A stretch of DNA of 64,000 nucleotides from Exilibacterium tricleocarpae (lineage in GTDB: Bacteria; Pseudomonadota; Gammaproteobacteria; Pseudomonadales; Cellvibrionaceae), in NCBI RefSeq assembly GCF_007004655.1, contig NZ_ML660091.1:124001-188000 (forward strand), written 5' to 3'. Below the pieces are notes generated by a model. That model did no database searches, was not told where the DNA came from, and saw nothing but the letters and a program-made list of their open reading frames with translations. Below, in pieces: positions 45,382 to 53,461 of the stretch. The translations under genes and the position numbers were made by a program. The number at the start of each line of letters is the position of its first letter. Positions within the stretch are counted from its first letter, which is position 1.

Positions 45382-45780
45382 ATGACTGTATCGACAAACA
45401 AAAAAATCGCTTTGCCTTTCGTTTTAATTCTGTCCCTATTTGTAGGTAATACCCATGCCGACACTGATTCAACTAGCATCCGTCATTACAAAGGCGCAGA
45501 TGTCGGCGACTATCAGCAAGCGACTTCTCTGTTGAAAACTTACAATGAAACACTGCAGGCTATATTAAAAAAAGAAACGCTAACGAGCACAGATGCCGGC
45601 AATATTCACAAGCTTACCTACACACTTGAAAATGCCTTGGAAAAGATGCGGTCTGATATTGTCAAGACCGCTGAGATCTTAGAGGAGCTTCACCTTTCGT
45701 CTGAACGCAATGATGTCGATAAAATGAAAAAATTCGGTAATGATTACCTATCGAGAAGCAATCAAATGTTAACTTTTTAA
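45382..45780 (+). CDS. Small periplasmic helical protein (DUF6746-like)
   Basis: 132 aa: signal peptide with cleavage after THA (about residue 26), then an all-helical mature part (YKGADVGDYQQATSLLKTYN, then NIHKLTYTLENALEKMRSDI). The layout resembles DUF6746 periplasmic proteins often found near copper or iron genes; this match is from memory and tentative. It starts 31 bp after the preceding gene and is probably the last gene of the iron operon. No Cys or lipobox. Function unknown. Confidence 0.65.
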   Translation: MTVSTNKKIALPFVLILSLFVGNTHADTDSTSIRHYKGADVGDYQQATSLLKTYNETLQAILKKETLTSTDAGNIHKLTYTLENALEKMRSDIVKTAEILEELHLSSERNDVDKMKKFGNDYLSRSNQMLTF

Positions 45781-45931
45781 AAAAACCACGGCAGTCGTTT
45801 GGCCAGCCGAGCCGCGGCAGGCGATTTCCGTGTGCTAGGGCCTGTTAACACTAATTGAGTTTTTAGTGTCCCTAGCGCTTCATATCCGGGTCGGCCCAGC
45901 TGTAAGAGGCAGGGAAAGGTGCACAGGCGGG

Positions 45932-45967
45932 AAGTAGACCACCTGCCGGAGGACGGGTGGTCTACTT
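45932..45967. terminator. Hairpin between convergent operons
   Basis: AAGTAGACCACC (45932-45943) pairs perfectly with GGTGGTCTACTT (45956-45967) across 12 bases, in the 255-bp gap between the iron operon and the convergent OmpA gene. A bidirectional terminator is likely, although a T-tract is absent. Confidence 0.55.
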
Positions 45968-46035
45968 AAGTCTATAGCTACAGAAAGTTAGAACTATGAT
46001 GACCCATAGTCAAAGTCATCCAAAGTTACAATAAC

Positions 46036-47469
46036 TTAGACCTTCGGAATCAATAGCAGGTCGATCCGCCGATTCTTCACCCTGCCCTCCGGCGTCTCGT
46101 TATTGCCGATGGGGCGCGATTCGCCGTAACCCACGGCGTCGATACGGCCGGTGACATCACTGGGACGGTTGGCCAACAGATAGTCCCTGACCGCTTCGGC
46201 GCGCTTTTTCGACAGCACCAGGTTTTGCGCGTCGCTGCCAAAAGAATCTGTATGCCCTTCCACCACCACGGTGCCATTGGGGTATTGGCGCAATGCCTGC
46301 TGAACTTTCTTGAGCAAACCGAAATACTGGGACTCGATATTGGCGCTGCCGGAGCCAAAATTCAAACCTATCGTGCGGATGACCACATTATCCCCCTGGG
46401 ACAGCACGATCGCCTCGCTCGGTGAAAACAGACTTTCCACCTGGCGCAGTCGTTGGCGGTGTTGCTCCTGTTTTTCCAGCCGTTGCGACTGAACCCCCAG
46501 CTTTTGCTCCATCGACTGCATTTCCGTTTCCAGGGCGAGTATCTGATTCTGGCGCTCCGCCAACTCAAACGCCTGTTGCCGCAGTTTTCCGATTTCCTGC
46601 CTGATCTGCTCGGTGGGTGGCGCCAGACCTTCGTCAAACTCCGCGACCAGATCCAGCGCGCTGGCGATTTCCACCACGGGGTTTTCCGATTGCAAAATCA
46701 GGTCCTCCGGTGAGATTTTTTTGCTCCGCAAGTCGGTGACGATATCGGCGATGTAGATGGCATGCTTGGCTTCGTACTTGGCCTGTTTGGCCAGCAGCCG
46801 CGGCTCATCGGTGTCGTAGCGGCTGGCACTGAGTTTTGCTTCAGCGTCCTTCAACAGCGCCTGCGCTTTACTCAACGTCTTCGGTGCCAGGCGATCCACT
46901 TTCGCTTTCTTGGCACTGGCGATCAGTTTGCGCGCTTCACTCAGGTAGTTGACCTTGATGGCTGCCAGCTCGGCGTCGCGATAGGTCGCCTCGGCTGTAT
47001 CGGCATACTTTCTGGCCCGGTTCACATTACCGCTTTCCAGCGCGCGGGCGGCAGTGGCAAATTGCTCTTCCGCCTCCTTCCAACTGTCTTTGGCGTAATC
47101 GTTGGCCTGGGCTGCCTCGGCATTGTTGCGGGCCTGCACGGCCGTGGTAAAGGTGACATCGGCCAGGCGCGTGGCTTCCACCGCCGTGTTGAAATACTCG
47201 ATGGCCCTATCCAGGTCCTGGCGTATTCTCTCGATACTCTGTCCGCGTTTCAGACGGCCCTCGGCCTTTTGGTAAAGTTTGGTGGCCTCGCCATAGCTGC
47301 GTGGCGCCAGAATATCGGCCCGGGCGTCCTTTGCCGTGCTGTAGATTTTATCCGCTTCGCTAAAAAGGGAAGCGCGCATAGCACTGCTGTCGGCCGCTGC
47401 CGCACTGCTTAAAAACAGCAGCAGTAGCCCTGTCGCAAATGGGTTGCTGGTCATTATAGTTTTGCCCAT
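46036..47469 (-). CDS. OmpA-family protein with long coiled-coil/TPR-like region
   Basis: 477 aa, with AGGAGG seven bases before the ATG. Signal peptide (ATGLLLLFLSSAAAADS), then about 300 residues of helical repeats resembling the DUF4398 type (SEADKIYSTAKDARADILAP; YGEATKLYQKAEGRLKRGQS) ending in a Gln/Glu-rich coiled coil (QILALETEMQSMEQKLGVQS). The C-terminal OmpA domain (about 365-475) has VVVEGHTDSFGSDAQNLVLS and VGYGESRPIGNNETPEGRVK, which bind peptidoglycan. It lies 152 bp downstream of the helicase gene on the same strand with its own strong Shine-Dalgarno. It may be a separate envelope gene or a second cell-wall anchor for the MotA/MotB-helicase system. Confidence 0.85.
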   Translation of the reverse strand: MGKTIMTSNPFATGLLLLFLSSAAAADSSAMRASLFSEADKIYSTAKDARADILAPRSYGEATKLYQKAEGRLKRGQSIERIRQDLDRAIEYFNTAVEATRLADVTFTTAVQARNNAEAAQANDYAKDSWKEAEEQFATAARALESGNVNRARKYADTAEATYRDAELAAIKVNYLSEARKLIASAKKAKVDRLAPKTLSKAQALLKDAEAKLSASRYDTDEPRLLAKQAKYEAKHAIYIADIVTDLRSKKISPEDLILQSENPVVEIASALDLVAEFDEGLAPPTEQIRQEIGKLRQQAFELAERQNQILALETEMQSMEQKLGVQSQRLEKQEQHRQRLRQVESLFSPSEAIVLSQGDNVVIRTIGLNFGSGSANIESQYFGLLKKVQQALRQYPNGTVVVEGHTDSFGSDAQNLVLSKKRAEAVRDYLLANRPSDVTGRIDAVGYGESRPIGNNETPEGRVKNRRIDLLLIPKV

Positions 47470-47621
47470 GGGTTGCCTCCTGGTGGTTACAAATCAGTAA
47501 CGCGCATTGCGCCTAACTATGGCCGGATAGTACCGGAATTCGGGGCTTTTTCATCAACGTCCCCCTTTTTTTGAGAACTGGTTCTTTATATCAGTCACTT
47601 CGTTCGCCGGGGCCGGTCCGA

Positions 47622-50600
47622 TTAGGCTTCTTTGCGACGCGCCTGTTTGCGGTTGTGCTCGGTCTCCATATGTTCGAGTTTGTAAATCAGGGAACGAAAG
47701 GTCTGGCTGTTCTCATCAATGATTTCATAGGGGAAAACAAAGACCGGATCAATGGCCGGTGCGGCGCGTTTCAATTGGAAAAAATAGTCGACGATCTCCT
47801 GGCCGATTTCCACTTTGGCGTCAAACCCGGACAGATCGACCAGTCCCACCACCTGTTCGACTGCACCGCGGGGAAAAGCGATAACATCGACGATATGACG
47901 GGTATCACCGATGGCAATGTCTTCGCGAAAGTCGATATGGTCACCCTGTATACTCTGGCGAATATCCTGGGCACTGCGATTGCTGGCGTGCTCAAGTGTG
48001 AATTTGAGCAGACCGCTGATCAGCGGCTGGGCGCTGGCTTTGGCATCGCTGCCGGGAGTCTCAGTAGCCTCTTGTTGGCGCATAAGGGACTGCCACAGGT
48101 AGCGGGTAATCTGGGTCCTGCCGTGTTCGAGCTGCTCGAAATTGTTGTGTAAATAGTGAAACGCTTTCTTTTTCGGGCGGCTCATCAGCACATTCAGCTC
48201 CCCTTTTCTTTTGTCGGCGTCATCGCCCTGCTTGTAAGCACTCAAATTGTAACGGGTGATATCCCAGAAGTAGAATACATAGTCTCTTTCCTTGCCCTGT
48301 AAGGCGGCTCCGGCGCCGTCCAGTATATCCTCACCCCGATTGACTTTTCGTAAAAATTTGTCTTTGACGGATTTGACATAGGGCTGGTTTTTCAGCAGGA
48401 AGTAACACAAGGCTACGTCGGTCTCCAAATTGACAGTAGTCCCGGTGGACTTTTCTATCTCACCGATGCTGCGGGCCACGTAATCGAGGTAGCGGTCGAT
48501 CATCTCGGTTTCGATGCCTCTGAACTTACCGCTGCGCGGTTTCTTAGAGGTGGTAACCGCCTGCTCGCTGTAATCCACTGCCACGGATGGTGGCTGTTCC
48601 GGCAATTGCCACTGCATGACTTTCAATTCACCGTCGTAGACGTATTTGTTGGAAAACTCGATGATATCGGCCGGGCAACGGTAGTGTTCGTCCAACATCA
48701 CTGCCGCTTGTTTGATCGCCTTGACCAGGGCGAAAATATGCGAACCGCCACCTTTGAACCCCCGCGCCTGGGTCGACCTCAGGTGTTCGTCCAATTCATG
48801 GTCTTTAAATAAATAATCGTCAATAATAGAATCTTTCTGCAGAACCGTTTGCTTGTCGTCACCCACAACAAGCATTTTTTTAGCTCTGAACAGCAAAGAG
48901 ATAGCGTCGTCGACCCGGCATTGGGTGGCCTCATCGACAATCACAAGATCGAAGCTCTGCTCGGTACAAGGCAACAGAAAGGGCACTACCTGCTTTCTGA
49001 CCACCCATACCGGGAAGGTGTCGTAGAGTTTTTGCCGGAGTTCTTCGAATACACTGCCGCTGTCAGCAATTGACGTAAACTGTTTGAGGTTGTCAACCAG
49101 CGCCATGATACTGGTGACGGCATTGGTGCCGCCTCCGCGCTTCGGCGCTGTCGCCGCCTGGATAATCCTGCGCAGATTGCCGGCGAAGCGTTCTTTGACG
49201 ACTTTATCCTGCTGTTGATATAAGTCCTCAATCTGCTCGAGATCGCCCTGGATCGAGCCGCCCTGGTAGGACTTGCCGGTGGCGCCCGACTGCCGGGCAA
49301 TACCGCGATACAGGTTCAGGGCGCGACTCGGTTCCTCTCCGGTTCGAATACACTCGTGGATATCCCGCAACAGGGCCCAGACTCCATCGGACCAGTTCCC
49401 TGCGCAGTCCAGCAGCGCTATCTGGTCTTGAACCATCCGCTGTAAGCGTTTTGTCCTGACCATCAGGTGAGACCGAAAACCGGCGCGGATTTTGCGGGTA
49501 ATCCTGGTCAGCTCGCCGCCCTGATCCGCCGTTTCGAGCTGAATCACTTCTTCCAGATAGCGAATAAGTTCATGGCGCGGGTGGTCGGCGGTAATAACCT
49601 GGAACTGTGCCAGGTCTTCGACCTTTTTTTCCAAGATCAAAGATAAAACCTTTTCGTCATCCTGCAACCTGGCCATCTCACTGGCACGGCTGCCGGCAGG
49701 CAGCTTGAAGAATTGATAACACGCTTCCATATGGTGTCTGATAAGGCTGTCTCGATTGGCAACGAACGCGTCTATCAATGCCCGCGACCGCCCCTCTCCC
49801 GCGGTCAGTAGCTGTAAAAACGCAAGGAGGTCCCGAGTCGGCGACCCGTCGCTGTGCTTGCTCGGCTCGCGTTGTGCAAAAGGCACTTCCTCGCCCATAT
49901 GGGCGAGCATTTTGTCGGCGATCTGTGCGGTGAGGCCAGCGATTTTTTCGCGCAGCGCCAGCATTTTTTTCTCCAGATTGCCGCTTCTGTGACTCGCACC
50001 TGACCCCAGCTCCTGAACTTTGAAAGCCTTTGTCAGGCCGGCCACGCAATCCGCCAGCGCCTGCTCACCCACCTGCACGTCATCGACCACGTTGACGGCG
50101 CTGAGCAGCAGTTCCTTCCAGCGCCGCTCGGCGGGTGTGCCGCGATCGGAGCCCACCAGGTACTGCTGCAGTTTTTCCATCAGCGCCTCGATAGCCGCCT
50201 GCTGGTCGCTGACCACCAACACCCGCTGGTTACTGCTTATACAGTGAATCAGCAGGTTCATAATCGTGTGGGTCTTACCCGTACCCGGCGGGCCCTCGAG
50301 CAGCACCAGATCGTGGTGATCCAGCCCATCCAGCAATTTGCGGGTGCTCTGCGGCGGACTGCCGGGCATCCAGATAGTGGTATTGCGCTTGCCGTCAGCG
50401 CCGGCCCGCGGCTGTCGCTCGGGGGGCAGGTCCCGGGCCAGTTCCGGGGTCAGGAACCTGCCGAGCAAGGAATTATAAAAGCGTTGCATCGATTGATGGG
50501 CGATCAGGTTGATATGATCCAGATCGTGCTCGAGTGCCTGGTCGATGGGGCTCAGCAGCTTCTGCGCCCGGTAGAGGTAGACACCTTGCAGGTCGCACTC

Positions 50601-51953
50601 GATACCGCTGACCTTGAGTTCGCTGAGAATACCACCTTTACCGTTTTCATCCCGGTAACCGAAAAGAATTTCCCGGGTTCGGTCGAATATATCTTCTTTT
50701 ACCGGCAGGTGGCGGACCAGGTGGATGCGATCGTTCAATTGATCGATGCTGATGGTCTGGGCCAGCAGGGTCTGAAAGAACTTATCGACCTGGTCGACAC
50801 CGGCGGCGGTCTCGCTGAACTTTTCCACCAGATGGGCCAGGGCCAGATGGTTCAGGTAAAAGCGGCCGTCCTGCTTCGAGGTCAAGTGAACTCCCCGACC
50901 CGACTCCCGGATACTGACCTTCATGTAATACAGTGGAAACTGGAAGCTACGCAACGACCGATTATAAGTGAACAGTGCGTCGACGATTTCGAAGCCCAGA
51001 TAAAACTCGCTGGAACGATCGGCAATAAAGCGGTCGCGAAACTCAGTGGACTCTGTAGTGCCCAGCTCAAAGTAAAACTGATCTTTTTCGAAGGCTTTGA
51101 CGTCGTGAGCAGACAGTGGAATCGAAAACTGGGACAGGGACTCTTTACTGCCACCCTTTTTTGCTTCCTGGTCGTCTCCGTTACCGGCAGCCACCTTCAA
51201 CGACAGGTTTTTGTCGGCGAAAATCTCCTGATAGTCAACGGTGATATTCTTCTCGTGCAGCCTTTCCCCCAGCTTCGGCCGGTACAGCTCCACATCGGCC
51301 TTGCGACCCGAGGCACCCCGTTGCGGAGTCGACCTGGCACTCGATTTGGCGGCAGTGGCCTGGGCAGTCCCATCGGGCGCCAACTTTTCGGCCAGTTTTG
51401 GGTAATACCGGCCGGTTTTTTGCAGCACATCTTTACGCAGGGCCAGATCGCTGGTAATGCTGGTGCTGCCTTTTACAAAACTAAATTGAAACAGTTTGTG
51501 GTAGGAGATGATTTCCTCGAGTACATCGTTGGGATGTTGCAGTTTCTCGTCATACAACAGTTGGTCCAGCGCCGGCAGGCAACGGCGGCTGACGGTGATA
51601 TAGCCGGATGAGCCCTGGCGCTCCTCGATATCCTGAATGATCAAATGGTCCAGGTCCATTCTGGACGATTTGAAATAAAAATACTCGCGATTCAGGAACA
51701 CCGCTGAACTTTCGAACGGTTCGGGTTTTGCTTTGCTCAACTCAGTTTTCAGCAGTGTTCTGAGGATGGCCCGAAAGCGACCGAAGATAAAGCGTGGAAT
51801 AAAGATTTTCTTTTGTTCGGCGGCATTTTCCAGCGTGTAGACATAGAACCCATGGTCGTTTTTAAACCGCTGGATATGAAATATATTGTGGCGATCGCCC
51901 TTTCTCGACAGTCTGGTGTCCGTGTTAGCCCGTTTAAAAATAGAGTTTTTCAA
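47622..51953 (-). CDS. Giant SF1 helicase/ATPase coupled to a MotA/MotB-like pair
   Basis: 1443 aa from TTG 51953, with AGGA seven bases upstream. An N-terminal 540 residues without recognised domain precedes an SF1 (UPF1/Dna2-like) core. Walker A LLEGPPGTGKTHTIM lies near residue 555; motif II VIVDEATQC near 1007; motif III VVGDDKQ near 1031; motif IV DEHYRCP near 1091; and motif VI ELNVLMSRPKKKA near 1255. About 450 residues separate motifs I and II, including a coiled coil (GNLEKKMLALREKIAGLTAQ). A C-terminal 150-residue tail (VDVIAFPRGAVEQVVGLVDL) could be a degenerate endonuclease-like fold but shows no clear catalytic D-ExK. It follows the MotB-like gene by 42 bp. Likely DNA or RNA translocase/helicase working at the membrane; defence is a hypothesis. 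Confidence 0.85.
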   Translation of the reverse strand: MKNSIFKRANTDTRLSRKGDRHNIFHIQRFKNDHGFYVYTLENAAEQKKIFIPRFIFGRFRAILRTLLKTELSKAKPEPFESSAVFLNREYFYFKSSRMDLDHLIIQDIEERQGSSGYITVSRRCLPALDQLLYDEKLQHPNDVLEEIISYHKLFQFSFVKGSTSITSDLALRKDVLQKTGRYYPKLAEKLAPDGTAQATAAKSSARSTPQRGASGRKADVELYRPKLGERLHEKNITVDYQEIFADKNLSLKVAAGNGDDQEAKKGGSKESLSQFSIPLSAHDVKAFEKDQFYFELGTTESTEFRDRFIADRSSEFYLGFEIVDALFTYNRSLRSFQFPLYYMKVSIRESGRGVHLTSKQDGRFYLNHLALAHLVEKFSETAAGVDQVDKFFQTLLAQTISIDQLNDRIHLVRHLPVKEDIFDRTREILFGYRDENGKGGILSELKVSGIECDLQGVYLYRAQKLLSPIDQALEHDLDHINLIAHQSMQRFYNSLLGRFLTPELARDLPPERQPRAGADGKRNTTIWMPGSPPQSTRKLLDGLDHHDLVLLEGPPGTGKTHTIMNLLIHCISSNQRVLVVSDQQAAIEALMEKLQQYLVGSDRGTPAERRWKELLLSAVNVVDDVQVGEQALADCVAGLTKAFKVQELGSGASHRSGNLEKKMLALREKIAGLTAQIADKMLAHMGEEVPFAQREPSKHSDGSPTRDLLAFLQLLTAGEGRSRALIDAFVANRDSLIRHHMEACYQFFKLPAGSRASEMARLQDDEKVLSLILEKKVEDLAQFQVITADHPRHELIRYLEEVIQLETADQGGELTRITRKIRAGFRSHLMVRTKRLQRMVQDQIALLDCAGNWSDGVWALLRDIHECIRTGEEPSRALNLYRGIARQSGATGKSYQGGSIQGDLEQIEDLYQQQDKVVKERFAGNLRRIIQAATAPKRGGGTNAVTSIMALVDNLKQFTSIADSGSVFEELRQKLYDTFPVWVVRKQVVPFLLPCTEQSFDLVIVDEATQCRVDDAISLLFRAKKMLVVGDDKQTVLQKDSIIDDYLFKDHELDEHLRSTQARGFKGGGSHIFALVKAIKQAAVMLDEHYRCPADIIEFSNKYVYDGELKVMQWQLPEQPPSVAVDYSEQAVTTSKKPRSGKFRGIETEMIDRYLDYVARSIGEIEKSTGTTVNLETDVALCYFLLKNQPYVKSVKDKFLRKVNRGEDILDGAGAALQGKERDYVFYFWDITRYNLSAYKQGDDADKRKGELNVLMSRPKKKAFHYLHNNFEQLEHGRTQITRYLWQSLMRQQEATETPGSDAKASAQPLISGLLKFTLEHASNRSAQDIRQSIQGDHIDFREDIAIGDTRHIVDVIAFPRGAVEQVVGLVDLSGFDAKVEIGQEIVDYFFQLKRAAPAIDPVFVFPYEIIDENSQTFRSLIYKLEHMETEHNRKQARRKEA

Positions 51954-51995
51954 AGCTTATCCTAATGGTCTTTTTCTGCCTGCTTCAATAGTGCA

Positions 51996-52640
51996 CTAGC
52001 GGATTAACAGGGAAACCCTGCGATTGCGGGCCCTGGCGGCTTCGAGTTCCGGTCCGCGCTTACCCGTGACGTCCACCACCGGGCGGGTGTGGGCGTAACC
52101 GACCGCCCGCAGTCGCTCCGGCGCAAAACCGAGGTTACCCAGGTGCAGTATCATACTGCTGGCCCGCTTTCCGCTCAGGCTCCAGTTGGTCACGGTTTCA
52201 TTGTCGATAATGCGGTAGTAAGGCACATCGTCGGTATGCCCTTCCACATCAACCAGGTAGTCGGTTTTCAATATGACCCGCAGCACCGGATCGATAGCGC
52301 GCAGGGCATCGGTTTTGATAATCGCCTTACCCTGGTCGAACAGCACACCGGTATCGAGATCGACCCGCACGCCGTCTTTGCCCAGGTGAACCGAGGCCCC
52401 GGGGACACCGGGGATGCCCTCGATGATTTCCTCCAGGGAATCGGTCAATTCGACCAGCGTATTCTCCGTGGTGCCGGTCATAACACTTTTGATTTTTTCA
52501 AACGAGCCTATCTCGATTTTGCTCATGGTCAGCAACATCACCAGGAACACACACAAGATGACCATCAAATCGCCAAAGCTGATGTAAAAGGCGTCGAGCC
52601 CCTCCTCGTCGTGCTCGCCGGCCAGTTGCTCCAGGCTCAT
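51996..52640 (-). CDS. MotB-like stator subunit with OmpA domain
   Basis: 214 aa. A short cytoplasmic N-terminus and one transmembrane helix (YISFGDLMVILCVFLVMLLT) carry an Asp (about residue 24) at the position of the MotB proton-binding Asp. The linker (about 45-85) is plug-like. The OmpA-like domain (about 88-214) has DVEGHTDDVPYYRIIDNE, NWSLSGKRASSMILHLGNLG and RARNRRVSLLIR. The ATG overlaps the MotA-like stop (ATGA), so the pair is made together. The product should form a proton channel anchored to peptidoglycan. No flagellar genes are nearby. ZorB of Zorya systems has the same architecture. Confidence 0.88.
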   Translation of the reverse strand: MSLEQLAGEHDEEGLDAFYISFGDLMVILCVFLVMLLTMSKIEIGSFEKIKSVMTGTTENTLVELTDSLEEIIEGIPGVPGASVHLGKDGVRVDLDTGVLFDQGKAIIKTDALRAIDPVLRVILKTDYLVDVEGHTDDVPYYRIIDNETVTNWSLSGKRASSMILHLGNLGFAPERLRAVGYAHTRPVVDVTGKRGPELEAARARNRRVSLLIR

Positions 52641-53443
52641 GGTTCAGCGTCCAGTTTCTTATTGGCGACAACCGGGTTAAGCCGGCGTTCCTCGCGTCGG
52701 ATCAGCACACTGACCCGATTCATCAGCAGTTTATGAGTCTCCAGGTAGAGGTTGTTGTGGTGCTCGAGGCGCCCCGCCAGCGGGGTGAACACCAGGGAGC
52801 CGAGGACGGAGCCGAACGCGGTGGTCATCAGCGCCAGAGACATGGCCGGCCCTATGCGGGAAGGGTCCTCGAGAGACTGTAACACTTCGATCAGTCCGAT
52901 AACGGTACCAAGAAGACCCAGTGCCGGCGCTATTTTTGCGCCTTTGTTCAGCAGCGAGACAGCCACCTTGCGGGTCAAAAACACCGAGGCTACACGGTTG
53001 GTCACAAACTCTTCTATTTCCTCGTAAAAGAGTTTTTCTTTGATCATATGCACGATATCGTTGAGCAGTTCCCCGGTGATCTCCTCCCCTTCGCGCAGCG
53101 TCATGATACTGCTGCCTTTGATAATCGCCTCGTCGAGTTCATCGATAGTGGTGTTGAGCTGGCGTGAGGGGCTGCTGATAAACGAGCGTATCGTCAACAG
53201 AAACGTATGTAGCAGCGTGGCCAGATCAAACTGGAACAGCAAACAGCCGAAGGTGCCGCCGACCACAAAGAAAAAGCTGCGAAAGTCGTTGAACATAATG
53301 GTGCTGCCCGATTCAATACCGCCCTCGAGGTTGACGGCCGAGACTAGCACGGCGATCAACAGGCCGGCGCTGAAAAATACCGTTATCGGGTCAAAGCGTT
53401 TACCTGATGCAACCAGGTATTTGTGTTCTTTCAAACCATTCAT
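52637..53443 (-). CDS. MotA/TolQ/ExbB-like proton channel subunit
   Basis: 268 aa with four transmembrane segments in MotA order: ITVFFSAGLLIAVLVSAVNL, FRSFFFVVGGTFGCLLFQF, KIAPALGLLGTVIGLIEVLQ and SLALMTTAFGSVLGSLVFTP. A cytoplasmic loop of about 100 residues between helices 2 and 3 includes LREGEEITGELLNDIVHMIK, as in MotA. GGAG precedes the ATG by eight bases. Unlike ZorA of Zorya, it has no long C-terminal cytoplasmic tail: it ends about 45 residues after TM4. It thus resembles a flagellar-type stator, here linked to a helicase and an unknown coiled-coil protein. It lies 18 bp after the coiled-coil gene. Confidence 0.9.
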   Translation of the reverse strand: MNGLKEHKYLVASGKRFDPITVFFSAGLLIAVLVSAVNLEGGIESGSTIMFNDFRSFFFVVGGTFGCLLFQFDLATLLHTFLLTIRSFISSPSRQLNTTIDELDEAIIKGSSIMTLREGEEITGELLNDIVHMIKEKLFYEEIEEFVTNRVASVFLTRKVAVSLLNKGAKIAPALGLLGTVIGLIEVLQSLEDPSRIGPAMSLALMTTAFGSVLGSLVFTPLAGRLEHHNNLYLETHKLLMNRVSVLIRREERRLNPVVANKKLDAEP

Positions 53444-53461
53444 GCAAACGTCTCCATGGCG

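Noticed and set aside
50244-51611. 455-residue plus-strand open frame
   Set aside because: Antisense to the helicase gene, no recognisable motif and no Shine-Dalgarno.
51996-53443. Flagellar motor motAB
   Set aside because: No flagellar genes are nearby and the pair is embedded in an operon with a helicase; the flagellar label would mislead.
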